This document shows positions 52,915 to 64,000 of a DNA stretch of 64,000 nt, in pieces. The DNA is taken from positions 6,262,014 to 6,326,013 of the forward strand of contig OY743169.1 in the NCBI GenBank assembly GCA_963555705.1, read 5' to 3'. Positions within the stretch are counted from its first letter, which is position 1. Each line of letters begins with the position of its first letter. The DNA comes from Ligustrum vulgare (Eukaryota > Streptophyta > Magnoliopsida > Lamiales > Oleaceae). A program made the position numbers and the translations under genes. A model generated the notes under the pieces. It saw nothing but the letters and a program-made list of their open reading frames with translations. It was not told the DNA's origin and ran no database searches.

Positions 52915-53749
52915 ATATAGATTAATTGAGAGAGGGGGTCGGGTATGATTTAGGGTTTTAGGATATATTCTTTTTATTAATACTTGATTTTTAATAATAT
53001 TTTTGAAACACCTGGTTTTTTTTTAAATTTTTTTTAACTTCTATTTATAAAAAGCACAACTAAGCGAAATTTTCCATTTTCTAATCTAGTCCAATCATAT
53101 AAGCATATCGATTACTAGAGGCATCATCATTATTGTTGCTTTCCACTTTAAATGTCTAGCTAATATGGTAAGAGCATCTACAATGCTACACTTTTCACAT
53201 TGAAAAATGTTTGCCACATCATTAAGAAAGACATTGTACCAATATTTTATTATTATTTTTTTTAATCTCCAATGCTTTAAATTTTGGAGTCCATAATGAT
53301 GACATGGAAATAATAAATGAAGAAAGTTTCAAGCCCACTTTCTAGCACTTGAAAGAAAGAGTGTTTAACATGATGATTAAACAATTTTTGTTAAATGCTA
53401 TTTTTTTAGTTTAAGTTTATTTTATTTAAATAAAAAAAATACCACATAGGCAAGACTATAGATTATAAATAATGCATTGGAGATGACATTTGATATTCTC
53501 TTTCTTTTCATTAGACATTCTCTTTTTTTTCATTGAACATTTATCCTATGTGGAAAAAAATTTCATACATTAATTGCCATATATGGCAAAATTTATTCAA
53601 TGTGAAAAATTTAGTATTGTAGATGCTCTAATGAGGTGAATGAGACAAATTTGATGTGACAGTCTGACATGATGTCTATTTGTAGACGATGTGTTAGTCA
53701 ACTTCCACAACAAATGCTGCAATTTTGCATCTATCTCCTCTATTTTTCT

Positions 53750-54192
53750 CTCTTTCCTACTTTTATTCTCTCTTCTCACTTTTTTTTTTCTCTCTTGCCA
53801 CACCATCTTTTTAGAACGTGTCTAGCATTGAAGATTCTCTAAGTTTTCTAGTAGATTATGTTGTCAATTTATTTTAATTTTAATAAACAATAGAGTATAT
53901 CGATGTTATGATGCACAGTACGACCAAATTCAAAGATTTAGGCTCTGTTTGCTAATGAAATTGTTTTCACTTTTTAAAACTCATTTTCAACCACATATTT
54001 TAAGGGATTCATTACTTTTCACACTTTTAACCACTTTTCAACTACACTTTTACTCTCTCTTCTCACCTCTTTTTTTTTTTTTTTTTCTCTTGCCACATCA
54101 TCTTTTTAGAATGTGTATAGCATTGAAGATACTCTAAGTTTTCTATTAGATTATGTTGTCAATTTATTTTAATTTTAATAAACAATAGAGTA
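53750..54192. repeat. Local tandem duplication in copy B
   Basis: The segment from CTTTTATTCTCTCTTCTCAC through AATAAACAATAGAGTA (about 53758-53896) recurs at about 54046-54192. Copy A has one copy (32655-32792). The CACTA element 54193-54964 inserted at the end of the second unit. Confidence 0.82.
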
Positions 54193-54964
54193 CACTAGTA
54201 CAGAATTGTACAAAAAAAGGGAGTAAACATCGATTTTTAGTAAAAACCAACGTGACGGTGGCATTTTTGTAAATAAATCCCAAAAATACGCGTCGGTTGT
54301 AATGTTGAAACCGACGCGTAAGACGGTACGGTTAGGAATATTCGTCGATTCACACTAAACCGACGCGTAAACTCGGTTTGCGCCGGTTTTAGGCTTCGGT
54401 TCACGATGAACCGATGCTTAAAACTGGTTTTACGCGTCGGTTTAGCTACAACCGACGCGTAAACCCCGCATATTTTTATATTTCCCAATACCCGCGCGTA
54501 TTGTCTTTTCTTCTCTTCAGATGATTGCACCTGCAGTGACATAGGTCATGACCTGTAGTGACCTGGGTCATTGTAGGCTACGTTCAGGTGATTGCACCTG
54601 CAGTAACATAGGTTATTGCAGGCCACGTTCAGGTGGTTGCACCTGCAGTGACATAGGTTATTGCAGGTCATGACCTGCAGTGACCTAGGTCAATGCAAGC
54701 CACTTTCAAGTGATTGCAGATCATGACTAGTAGCGAACTGGGCCATTGTAGGCCACGTTAAGATAATTGCCAACCATGACCTATAGTGGGCACGTAAAAA
54801 AAATAATGACTTTAAGCGTCGGTTATAAAGTTACAACCAATGACTAAAACTGACTTTAGGCGTTGGTTGTAAGTTACAATCGACGCCTAAAGTCAAGACT
54901 TTACGCATCTGCGACATATACATCGCTTCTATAATCGACGCGAATGAGCCTGTCTGTACTAGTG
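54193..54964. mobile_element. Non-autonomous CACTA element, 772 bp, TSD GTA
   Basis: Ends CACTAGTACAGAATTG and the inverse CACTAGTACAGACAGG, flanked by GTA (54190-54192, 54965-54967). Copy A shows the uninterrupted AGAGTATG. The subterminal zones hold repeated AACCGACGCGTAA-type words in both orientations. The centre (54530-54790) is an array of CATGACCTGCAGTGACCT-like words. Not the same family as 30954-31763. Confidence 0.92.
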
Positions 54965-55010
54965 GTATGTCGATGTTATGATGTACAATACGACCAAATT
55001 CAAAGATTTA

Positions 55011-55156
55011 GGCCCTGTTTGGAATTTTTTTCATTTTTTAAAACTCATTTTCAACCACATATTTGTAAGGGACTCACTACTTTTCGCACTTTCAACCACT
55101 TTTCAATTACACATTCTCCAAAAATCATTTTTTTCCCATTATCAAACAAGCTCTTA
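55011..55156. mobile_element. MITE-like element, relative of 32837-32984
   Basis: Ends GGCCCTGTTTGGAATT and the inverse of CCATTATCAAACAAGCTC. A partial copy precedes it at 53940-54046. Homology with copy A ends here. Confidence 0.65.
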
Positions 55157-55190
55157 CTCTTTATGCATGAGCATGAAATGATCAATGGCT

Positions 55191-55433
55191 GCCCTCGGGA
55201 CATAGCTCAATAGTTGAAATGTGAGGTGAGAAACTCTCAGCTTAGCTGACAGCTGTTGGGGGTGAGAGTTCGATTCCTAATTTGGTTTGGAAGGGACTCC
55301 TTGCAAGCGCAGTAAAAAAGTAAGCTTTCAATCTTACTCTATTGAGGCACATCTCGCGATTAACCACCCTCATCAAGGCTCCAAGACAGGGGCAGGTGAG
55401 TTAGGGCCCTTGATCAGGTGTGGGCTACACCTT
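55191..55433 (+). mobile_element. tRNA-derived SINE, 243 bp, 18-bp TSD
   Basis: Flanked by the perfect 18-bp repeat ATGAAATGATCAATGGCT (55173-55190 and 55434-55451). Pol III promoter words are present: an A-box-like TAGCTCAATAGTTG near 55203 and a B-box-like GAGTTCGATTCC near 55267, about 65 bp apart. The tail is short (ACACCTT). Perfect target duplications suggest recent insertion. Confidence 0.88.
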
Positions 55434-55451
55434 ATGAAATGATCAATGGCT

Positions 55452-56968
55452 AGGTTATGCTACATATTGACAATTGACAAACACGCCTTTCTTTATCTAG
55501 AGTAAAAGCACATTTTACAAAACACTATGGTTCACTTTGTCAATAGTTGAAAATTTTCCAATCTCGTGCATTTCACGTGCCATGTTTTTTGTATTTCAAA
55601 TAGCGTGTCTCATATATTAAATATTACATATTTGATAAGGTAGATTGAAAGTATGTTTATAAATTAAAATCCAATTAAACTAGATCTAAATTAACAACTA
55701 AACAACTCCATTCAAGCATTAATAAACCTTTTATAAACAGATGCGGTCCCTGTACCCAAGTCGTTAGTGTCCGCTCTAAAAAAGCCTTGGCCTATTTTAC
55801 CCTTCACTAATTTTTGTCACGTTCCAATGATTCGAACTCAAGACCTAAAAATCTTTTAAAAGGTTTAAGTTGAAATCCTCGTACTAATTGGACAAGTGTC
55901 TTCAAGTTATACACAGTACTCTTTAGTTGAGCTAGCATATCAAAATTTTGGAAAGAATTAAAGCAACCCTTAAATTAATTGATAACTCTCGATAAGGTTA
56001 GTACCTTACCTTGCACAATAATGAACTAAATTGACGTACGTGTCACTTGATATATTAATTAATTTCTACAACGACCAATCAATTATTTTGAAGATCATAA
56101 AAGTATATTTCCCTGTTACTGCAATACGCCATCAAAACTTTATCTACTTCCTGTGCCTTAAATGTGCAATTGAAGTAAGTTAGGGCCTCTAATGGTGAAT
56201 GGCTCGTGCATTCATTTTCAGCATGGGGTAGCTCAGAGTACTATTCAATTCTGCACAACCAATATATTTATATGTTCTTTAATTATACTTATTAAGTTAA
56301 TTAATGGTACCTTAAACATGTCCTAAATTAAGTAATCACAAGTTATTATGAAATAGTTTGGACCACATACATATATAGTACGTACACGGGTTGATCATTG
56401 TTTTGAGATTAATTGTGGACTTAGTATAGAATATATATTACCAAAGGACTCAACATGTGTTAGACCTCTTAATTTAAAAGAAACAGACTTAAGTAATCAC
56501 AAGTTATTATGAAATAGTTTGGACCACATACATATATAGTACGTACACGAGTTGATCATTCTTAAAATTATGTTACTATCATCTTTACTGCGATGCACTA
56601 TTTTGCCGGATATTTTGGATAGATCACCAAATATTCCTTTAAGAAAAGAGTCGGTCTCTTTTTCTAGCTAACATTTGCTCAATAATTTATGCAGTTGGCC
56701 ACTTCATTCATGGGCAAGAAAAACTCACAATTATACTTGACACAATATGAACTTAAAAGAAAAATGTAGTAGGAGATCATCAGAAATTAAGAAATTAATA
56801 GATATAATCGAGTTGATATTACCTAGAGAAGTTGTACACAACCCCCTAGTTGGAATTTAGACGATATTAATACAAACGAGACAATATAATGGAACAAAAA
56901 GAATTCACGCAGTTCGTCGCTTGATGTAGAGACGATCGAGAGAAGTGAAGTAATTTTTTTTCCAGATC
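55452..56968. other. Intergenic spacer
   Basis: No gene is seen. A segment of about 80 bp (AGTAATCACAAGTTATTATG through ATATAGTACGTACACG) occurs twice, at 56331-56389 and 56491-56550, a direct duplication about 160 bp apart. Around 55740-55870 a reversed GAGTTCGAATC word hints at an old SINE. Confidence 0.6.
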
Positions 56969-58354
56969 CTAGTGGACAGGGTGACTACCTTGGAGTTTCT
57001 TCCCCACCCATGAAGGAGAGAGCACAGGGCTCATTTCATATTCTGAAATCTTAGTATTTGTATCAATAGGTTCCACACCTTCAATATTGTACCCTCCCTT
57101 TTTTTCTTCAGGCAAAACCTTAATTCTCCAAACCTTAAAAGTTTGATCCAATCCTGCACTATAAACCAAAAATCCCATAACAACATGTTTTTCTGTCTCT
57201 AAACTTGCAGCCAAACACCTAACAGGCCCTCTGTGTCCATCAATTACTGCAAGACACTCATGAAAACAGCTCCCTTCTTCTCTTCTCCAAACCCTAATTG
57301 TTGTATCCTCTGACCCACTGAATATCAGCTTTTCAATTGCTATCAGACAAAGAACTGAAAATCTATGACCTTGTAAGAACCCTCCATGATTGTATCTACT
57401 GGACATTTTTTCCTTCTCCCAAAAGTTTATTAATCCATCCGAAGAACCTGAATAGAGGAAACATGAGTTTAATGATGTGTTTAAGGCCAATGCATTGACA
57501 GGTGAAGGCTGGAATTTTAGTGTCATGGTGAGAGTATGAGAACTTTGGCCATATACTCTCCTCCAAATCTTCACAGAACCATCAGATGAACAAGAAAATA
57601 CACAACCGTCTTCCTGATTTACGACGATTGAGTTCACATTGTCGTCATGTGCAATGAATGAGTCGACACAACGATTATCAGAAACCCTCCATGCCTTCAC
57701 TGTTTTATCCCATGATCCTGTATACAGAAGCCCTTCTGCATGGAAATAAGCCATGCAAGAGATACAATCCTTGTGTTTTTGGGTATTTGTCTTGGGGAAA
57801 ATAAGAAAGGAATTTCTCCTTTTAGGTAAGGTATTAACCTTTTTGGCCTGAAAATTTTCAGACACATTTATGTTCCACATTCTGACCTTGTTGTCCCTGT
57901 GTGAAGTAAAGAGAGTGTTACCATAGGCTAAAATCGACCGGACGTCGCCAGAACTTGCTCGGAGATAGCCTCTCTCGGTGCAATCTGGTTGTCGCCAAGC
58001 GCGTATTAGGCAACTCTCCGAGCCGGTGAAGATTAATCGGCGAGAGACAGCGATGGAAAATATGGTGCCTTCTTGGCGGCGGAGGGAGGCGATGCAGTGG
58101 TGGAGGAGGGAGGGTGAGGGTGTTTGGAGAGGGGAAAGTGTCCATGGGGAGTCCGGGCTGGGGGGTGGCATTAGGGAGTACATGTTGACATTAGGTGTGG
58201 AAGTGGACCTTGAAGGGCTATAGGGTGCATGATCATGATCATGATCAGAAATTTGACGGTGGGATTTGAAGGAAAGACGAGGTGGTGATGATTGGTTTAC
58301 TTTTACTTCTTCCTCTATAAAGCTGTAGAGGTTTCTCTTGCCATAGTATTCCAT
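56969..58354 (-). CDS. WD40-repeat protein, JINGUBANG-type, intronless
   Basis: JINGUBANG proteins are seven-bladed WD40 propellers. The best-studied Arabidopsis member restrains pollen germination and links to jasmonate formation. This ORF is 461 aa, single-exon as usual for the family, with ATG at 58352-58354. The first 95 residues are low-complexity (DHDHDH, Ser/Pro-rich, PPPSPDSPWTLSPLQTPSPS). Seven WD repeats then run from about 97 to 440, with SLRRQEGTIFSIAVS opening the first, GSESCLIRAWR, SHRDNKVRMWNI, GSWDKTVKAWRV, CSSDGSVKIWRR, GSSDGLINFWEK, GSEDTTIRVWRR and SAGLDQTFKVWRI marking the blades. The frame is intact. Other WD40 families are less likely because of the N-terminal LHHCIASLRRQ block. 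Confidence 0.9.
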   Translation of the reverse strand: MEYYGKRNLYSFIEEEVKVNQSSPPRLSFKSHRQISDHDHDHAPYSPSRSTSTPNVNMYSLMPPPSPDSPWTLSPLQTPSPSLLHHCIASLRRQEGTIFSIAVSRRLIFTGSESCLIRAWRQPDCTERGYLRASSGDVRSILAYGNTLFTSHRDNKVRMWNINVSENFQAKKVNTLPKRRNSFLIFPKTNTQKHKDCISCMAYFHAEGLLYTGSWDKTVKAWRVSDNRCVDSFIAHDDNVNSIVVNQEDGCVFSCSSDGSVKIWRRVYGQSSHTLTMTLKFQPSPVNALALNTSLNSCFLYSGSSDGLINFWEKEKMSSRYNHGGFLQGHRFSVLCLIAIEKLIFSGSEDTTIRVWRREEGSCFHECLAVIDGHRGPVRCLAASLETEKHVVMGFLVYSAGLDQTFKVWRIKVLPEEKKGGYNIEGVEPIDTNTKISEYEMSPVLSPSWVGKKLQGSHPVH

Positions 58355-58397
58355 GGTGAGGAGAAAAGGGATGCTGGAACAAGACTTGGAGTACTTG

Positions 58398-58408
58398 TAT
58401 ATATATAG
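58398..58408 (-). promoter_or_regulatory. TATA box of the WD40 gene
   Basis: On the minus strand CTATATATATACAAG lies about 45-55 bp before the ATG, leaving only a very short 5' UTR. Confidence 0.5.
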
Positions 58409-58920
58409 CTCACCATATTATGTTAATAAAGTGGCTATATATTGAAATATATTATAAATTTATGGAAAATAACAAATTCTTGTCAATTCGGAATGAATCT
58501 ATATTAAATCTTCTCACATGTCTCATTTTATGAAATGAAGTTTGAAGCAAATGTACAACAATGCATAGGTGACATGATCTATTATTTTATACATCACCAA
58601 AATCAACACTTACAATTTTGCCACATCAATTTTTTGTCTACTTTTTTGTCAACAAGGTTGTAAAAGTAGCATAACAAACCACCAATATGTTTTTTCAATT
58701 ATTCTACTTGTAGAAGCAATTTAATTAAAATGTTGACAATATGCATGTGCGTCACAATCTCTTTAAATCATCCATCATATCAACTTTAACATCAACATCC
58801 ACAATTTCATCATCTCATTTTTTTTTTTTGTCAATTTGCTATTACAACTACATTCTTGATGTTTTTATGAGGATGGAGTTCCAATTTAATGAAGATTTGA
58901 ATAATTTTTGCTATTAATTT

Positions 58921-59078
58921 AGCCCCTTTTTGGTTTAGGAGTTTTTGTAAACCTTCCATCCAAAATTCATTTTCAACCATAAATTTTTATGTGATCCATC
59001 ATTTTAACATTTTTTCAACTTCTTTTCTCCTAGAAATTCAAATTTCCTCCCAAATATATCCTATACCAAACGGGTTCT
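58921..59078. mobile_element. MITE-like element with ends CCTTTTTGGTTTAG
   Basis: The left end GCCCCTTTTTGGTTTAGGAG pairs with the inverse of CTATACCAAACGGGTTC. The interior (TCATTTTCAACCATAAATTT) resembles the 32837 family. Confidence 0.5.
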
Positions 59079-59393
59079 TATAATGACGATGGAAATGATC
59101 TCTAACCTTTACTCTTTCCGTACTTGTGTTCCAAACCTTTATTTCTTGCTAATATTTTCAAACTCCATAACCGCCCTAGTCATATTTTGTGCTAGAAAGC
59201 ACCAAGAATGAAAGATTGAGGACAGATATATTATAGCAAAGATTGAGCCCATTTTTGGTACATAGTTTTTAAAACACACTTTCAATAAAACATTCATGGA
59301 ATAAAATATTTTTACGCTTAGACTCATAATTTTTTCCTACTTTAATCACCTATTCTCCAAAATATCAATTTTTCAAAAAATATCATAGTAGAC

Positions 59394-59574
59394 TGAGCCC
59401 CTGTTTGAGCCCCATTATTTCAATTTATAATTTGGGTTTTGGAAATCTAATGATTAAAAAGTGGTTTGAAAAATAAAAAATTGCGAGCTTGACTTTTTTG
59501 AATGGTTGAGAATGATTACTATATAAAAAAGTTGTATTTTTAAAGAGAAATAATGAGGTTCAAATAAGGGCTGA
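59394..59574. mobile_element. Palindromic MITE-like element, about 180 bp
   Basis: TGAGCCCCTGTTTGAGCCCC and ATTATTTC at the left pair with GAAATAAT, GAGG and TTCAAATAAGGGCTGA at the right. Target duplication not clear. Confidence 0.55.
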
Positions 59575-60102
59575 GTACTCTAAATTTTAATTTTCAATAC
59601 AACTTTTTAATCACACATCTTTTCTTTCTCCAATTTTTAACTCTCCACCCACCTCGAGATCCGTGCAAAACAGTAAAAACACTGGTTTAAAAACCAGATT
59701 GGAGCCTCCGAACAGAGGCTAAAGTTTAAACTTCTATTTATGTTGTGAAGGGAACCAACTTTTGAAGCAAAATCAATTCATTTTCAGGCGTACGTGTTCC
59801 TTATCATGCAGTACAAATTTCGGTGAAGAGTCAAGACAGACATTTACTCCTACCAAGCAATATAGGGGATTTTGATGCTGAAGGCTTGGGGACCAGGAGG
59901 CATGATACTCTTCCAAACATTTATTAAACTTATTTTTCTAAAGATAGACTGGACCGTTTGGACTCGGGAAGATCTAGATGGTCCAGCCATACTTGTAATA
60001 ATCAGATGACCACATGTACGTAGACACACTTGCAAAGTTTCAAGAAAAAGTTTACTCGAGTCTTTTTCAATATGTTAGAGAGGATCTGCGCATCTAATTT
60101 AT

Positions 60103-60541
60103 CAGCAGGACGGAGCTAGAATTTTAATTGAGTGGGGGCCAAAATTTTCAAATGGTGGGAGGCGGAGGCCCCCTCCCGGGGGTTCGGGGGCGGAGGCCCC
60201 CGAATTTTTTTTGAACAAAAATGATTGACATTATGAAGCAACAAATCAAAAGTTAAACTAAGTTAACTAACAAGTAACAACTAACTAGTGTAAACTAGTA
60301 ATTTACAAAAGAAAATACCTATAACTGAAAAGTAAATGTAAACTTTCAATGTGAGAGATATTAGTAATAAATATTGTATTTACTTCTTAATAAACATAAT
60401 GATTGTAGAGAGAGAATTAAAATCAAAGGAAATAAATTCAAGATTCCAATTTTTTTTATTTTTTATTTTGAACTCAAAAAAAAAAAAAAAAAATCAGTGA
60501 GGGCCATGGCCCCCACTAGGCCTTATAGGCCTCCGTCCCTG
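60103..60541. mobile_element. hAT-like MITE, about 440 bp, TSD AATTTAT
   Basis: Ends CAGCAGGACGGAGC and the inverse CAGGGACGGAGG, flanked by AATTTAT (60096-60102 and 60542-60548). It shares the CCCCCGAACCCCCGG-type GC palindrome with the hAT element at 44517-45349, inverted and placed near the left end. Confidence 0.7.
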
Positions 60542-60669
60542 AATTTATTGGTGGCGACGTCTAGACTTGAACCCATAAACTTTTTCTTTTCCAATACATA
60601 TCTAAATTAAATGTTTAAGTCATTAAAGAGGGTCACAAGTCATAAATCTTGTCTTCGCTACAAATAATA

Positions 60670-60929
60670 CTCCCTCCATCCTAATTATATACGTTGTTTT
60701 TCCTTTTTTATTTGTCCCAATTATATAGACTTGTTTTTTTATTGAGAAGTATTTATTTTGTTTGTTTATCAATGTACCCCTATTTATTACTTCCAATATA
60801 ATAGTTTTGATATTAAATAAGAGTAAATTGAAAATTTCCTTTGCAAAAATGACTTTTTCAATGACATTAAATATATTTTCTTAATCTGTGTGAAAGTCAA
60901 ATAAACCTATAAAATTAGGACGGAGGGAG
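60670..60929. mobile_element. Stowaway-type MITE, 260 bp, TSD TA
   Basis: Ends CTCCCTCCATCCTAATT and the inverse CTCCCTCCGTCCTAATT, flanked by TA on both sides. These are the ends of Tc1/mariner-type Stowaway elements. No coding sequence. Confidence 0.93.
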
Positions 60930-60931
60930 TA

Positions 60932-62553
60932 TAAAATCTTGTTAATTTTGTACAAAATACGCGCTTACAAAAGATATGGTCATATGGAAATTAAAGATGT
61001 AAGAAATGGAAAAATTCTGGAAAATGTTAGCTAAAAGAATTAAAGGCCTAATAAAGAAGACCTAAAACAGTCGTTGGCTGTCAATTTGCAATATATAAGC
61101 TAGAAAGTGCAAATTGCTACGGTACTGCAGCTGTATTGGAACAAGAATTTATGGAGCTTTACCAACTCTTTTGGTTCTTTAATTTCCATTTTTCAAGCCC
61201 GCAACTAAACTCTTTTATTTTTTCAGTTCTGCTGACTGAAGTGGTGGCGATAGATACAATCTAATTAAATACTACATTTATTTTCAAATGGGCAATAACC
61301 ACGGAATTCTTGATATTAATTTCTAAAATCATGTGAATTTATAGGACGTTACGTGTCTAAAACTAAAAACATAAAAAAATTCATGTATGAAAGAATAGAA
61401 TAATTTAGATCGAGAGACAGAACAAACTCCAATGATATCCTGAAAGTAAATTTTAGCATACAAGTACAAGATAATGGTTGAAGAAAATGATTAACAAATT
61501 TTATACCATTATTATATATAACGTATTGGGAAAATTAACCATCATATATAGTATATTAATTTGGTACACAAGAATAGGGTAATCGAAAAATTGATCTCTA
61601 TTCATAATTAATCTAACACATGGGCAAAATTATCTCCATATTTATTGATAAAAATTTGTGAATATACTCTTACTACCATGAAATGTGGTGTTGAAATTAA
61701 TTATTAATTTAACTTAAACTATATAATATATATGTCTCCTTAGCAAAAGTAACCCTAACGATATATAGGACAAAAGAAAAAAAATGGCAAATTTCATACC
61801 ATTAATCTAACACGATCAAAAAAATTAACCATCATATAATATATTACAAGACTCGAGGAATATTTGGTAAATTTCATACTATCAATCTAACATAGTAACA
61901 TGTAGCATTATTAACAATTGTCGAATTTCTAAACACGATTGAATATAATAATTGAAAATTCGTATAATTAATCTAACTTCTAGGAAAAATCAACCTTGAT
62001 ATTATAATTAGTAAACAATACATAATAGATTAATTGAGAAATATTAATTGAGAAATTTGGGAATTTCTCTAATCTCTCTTCCTTAAATATGATATGTTGG
62101 ACTTACTATTTGTGAGTTAAGGTATATTAACCTAGGAATGTCTATATAACCTTCAAACAAACTTTTAAATAATTAATTGGTATATTAGTATAATAGATTT
62201 TGGTAGAAGTACCTTTCACACCCATCAATAACATGTACTCTATTCACATGAGCTTCCTTAATTTGTGTCCCTTTCTCATATCTGTCATTTTTACATTCTA
62301 TGATTGTTATGTGATGGATTACATGATCAAGCATTGACCTTCTTGGGGAGTTGGGATCGCAACAAGTGAGTTCATAGGTGGTTCAACTTCAAATGGCTAT
62401 AGAAATTGTATACGGTGTCAGAATGACTATTATAATATATTTTAGGAATCGTTTTGACATGCCATACAAGAGTCATCACTTTGCTGTAACAACAATGAAT
62501 TTTAGTCATTTGAAATCGTTTACTTACTTAAAAACTACGTTTTATTATTTCAT
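60932..62553. other. AT-rich gene-free region
   Basis: No exon-like reading on either strand. Short phrases such as AACCATCATATA and TTTCATACCATTAATCTAACA recur at 61540, 61795-61870 and 61960, suggesting decayed local duplications. Confidence 0.5.
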
Positions 62554-62554
62554 T

Positions 62555-63094
62555 AAGGCTATGTTTGATAGGGCATATTTTCCATGGAAAAGAAAAAAGA
62601 TTTTCCATTTTTCACTTTTAGTTGTGTTTGATTGTCCAAATTTTCCAAGGTAAAAATTTTCCTCTAACACATGCACATGACCCATTTGCTTCATTTAGGA
62701 GGAAAATCTTTTCTTTGGCTTGGGGTGGTAAAATATTTTTTAGGAAAATCTTTGGCATGTACTTTGATATTTTCGTCTCGTTTAGTCACTTTTGTTGTTG
62801 TTAATTAACTTATTTTTTTATCAGAAATTAACAATATTATTATCAAGTACAAATGTATGAGAAATTAAAAAAAAAATCGATTAAAATAACTAAATTTTGC
62901 TTTATTTTCCTTGGAAAATAATGTTAATCAAACAACAAAATTAGGAAAAATTTTTACTTTTTTTATCTGGAAAATTAATCAAATCAAACACTTCCAACTA
63001 ACATTTTTCAAGAAAATAATTTCCAAGCAAATCAATTCCCTAGAAAATATTTTCTTATTACCATTTTTCATCTTTTCAATCAAACACAGCCTTA
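62555..63094. mobile_element. MITE-like element of the GTTTGATT family, copy 3 (inverted)
   Basis: Ends AAGGCTATGTTTGAT and the inverse AAGGCTGTGTTTGAT match at 14 of 15 positions. The interior is the reverse complement of that in 41813-42808. The ORFs at 62378-63159 are shadows of this repeat. Confidence 0.75.
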
Positions 63095-63630
63095 GTGTTT
63101 TCAGTCTTCTATTTATTTATTTCATAAGTCGAGCTTGTTTTGTTGTCAAAGTCCATTAATGATTTGTATTTAAACTCTTTCATTATTATTTTTAGGTTTT
63201 GGTTGGTTTCGAATAAAATTTTGTGAGTTTTATCGAATTGCAATCCGTGTTTTAAGTTTGTTTGGAGATTGTGTTATTTATGGAATTGTAGGTGAGCCTA
63301 CATCATAATGTCCCTTCCTTTTTCTTCATTATATATAAAAAACCTTTAGAGACTCAAACTATATTTTTCTTGATGTTCGAATTCGACGATAGAAGTTTGA
63401 GAGAAGTACTAACACTTCCGCTTTACATGGAGTAAGCATGAAGTTTATACGGGATTGAGTTACACCTCTAACATTTTAATCTTTTGGAATGAAAATTCAA
63501 ATTCCCAAAAAACTGTTAGGCTCCGAACAAGTAAAATTAACCAATGACCATCCAACTTGCTGAACATTACAACTTAGCCACCCAACTTCAAATGTATCTC
63601 AATGACCATCCAACTTACAATATAACACCC

Positions 63631-63902
63631 TCTCCGTCCCATAAAGATATACTTATTTATATTTTCACATAAATTAAGAAAATATAATTAATATATATTG
63701 GAACTATAAATTTACTTATATTTTACCTAATATACCCATATATTGAACTAATGGACGGTTCATATTTGTTGATAACAATGTATATTAATAGGGTATATTA
63801 GGAAATTAAGACATTAATATATTATCAATAATGAATTAAAGTAACCTATAATTTAGGACAAACAAAAAATGAAAACGAGTCTATATTTATGAAACGGATT
63901 GA
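63631..63902. mobile_element. Degenerate Stowaway-like MITE
   Basis: Left CTCTCCGTCCCATAAA and the inverse of TTTATGAAACGGATTGA give imperfect inverted ends of the Stowaway type. No clear TA pair could be fixed. Confidence 0.5.
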
Positions 63903-64000
63903 TGTGATCCGGACCAGGCATCGAAGGGCGAAGTCGAGCCATCGACACTATAATAGTGATCTGCGTGCAAAACGGAGCAAGTTCCGTGTTGGGGTCGAGC
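63903..64000. other. GC-richer edge segment
   Basis: Composition changes abruptly after 63903 (GATCCGGACC, GGCATCGAAGGGCGAAGTCG, AACGGAGCAAGTTCC). It may be the start of another mobile element or a gene cut by the window edge. It cannot be identified. Confidence 0.3.

Noticed and set aside
59850..60035. Minus-strand 61-aa ORF with mixed composition
   Set aside because: It looks more protein-like than its neighbours but has no recognisable family, splice sites or extension. It may be a relic; not supported as a gene.

Overview
The window is plant nuclear DNA. It is AT-rich, with GT-AG introns, and its genes encode plant-specific proteins (tocopherol cyclase, a FORKED/VAN3-binding-type protein, a two-domain glyoxalase I, a TIP4-type aquaporin and a JINGUBANG-type WD40 protein). 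These are embedded in many retrotransposons and DNA transposons. It looks like a eudicot; the species cannot be named from sequence alone.

Layout. 1-5556 holds the 3' part of a tocopherol cyclase gene (VTE1, +). 7331-9976 is a FORKED-like/VAN3-binding gene (+) whose start codon appears to be split by an intron. 10277-14091 is a nine-exon chloroplast-type glyoxalase I gene (-) with a solo Copia-type LTR in an intron. From about 14640 to 55156 the window is a direct segmental duplication. Copy A (14640-32984) and copy B (43650-55156) are separated by a decayed Tat/Retand Ty3-gypsy element (32985 to about 40836). The two copies act as empty and filled sites for each other, so many insertions can be delimited with their target-site duplications: two solo LTRs, two small MULE-type MITEs, an 8.3-kb LTR element and a CACTA element in copy A; a hAT, a MULE and a CACTA element in copy B. 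A hAT-like element carrying an acireductone dioxygenase fragment predates the duplication. Only copy B has the aquaporin gene TIP4;1 (46037-47621). After the duplication come a SINE with an 18-bp target duplication, the WD40 gene (56969-58354, -) and a gene-poor stretch of MITEs to 64000.

The most unusual object is the LTR retrotransposon at 21984-30248. Its LTRs are nearly identical, its TSD is GTTTA, and its minus-strand PBS and PPT are intact, yet it has no recognisable gag or pol. In antisense it carries two intact intronless ORFs, each with its own TATA-like box. One is a 199-aa cysteine-rich basic protein resembling in layout the zinc-finger nucleic-acid-binding proteins of some plant RNA viruses. 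The other is a 217-aa divergent LONELY GUY (LOG) cytokinin-activating enzyme with its active-site motifs, followed by three hairpin-bearing repeats. This looks like a mobile cassette of a cytokinin-activation gene plus a putative regulator or suppressor.

The ordinary genes are unrelated single-copy housekeeping or developmental genes. VTE1 and glyoxalase I both act in chloroplast protection, but nothing in the sequence shows that they are coordinated.
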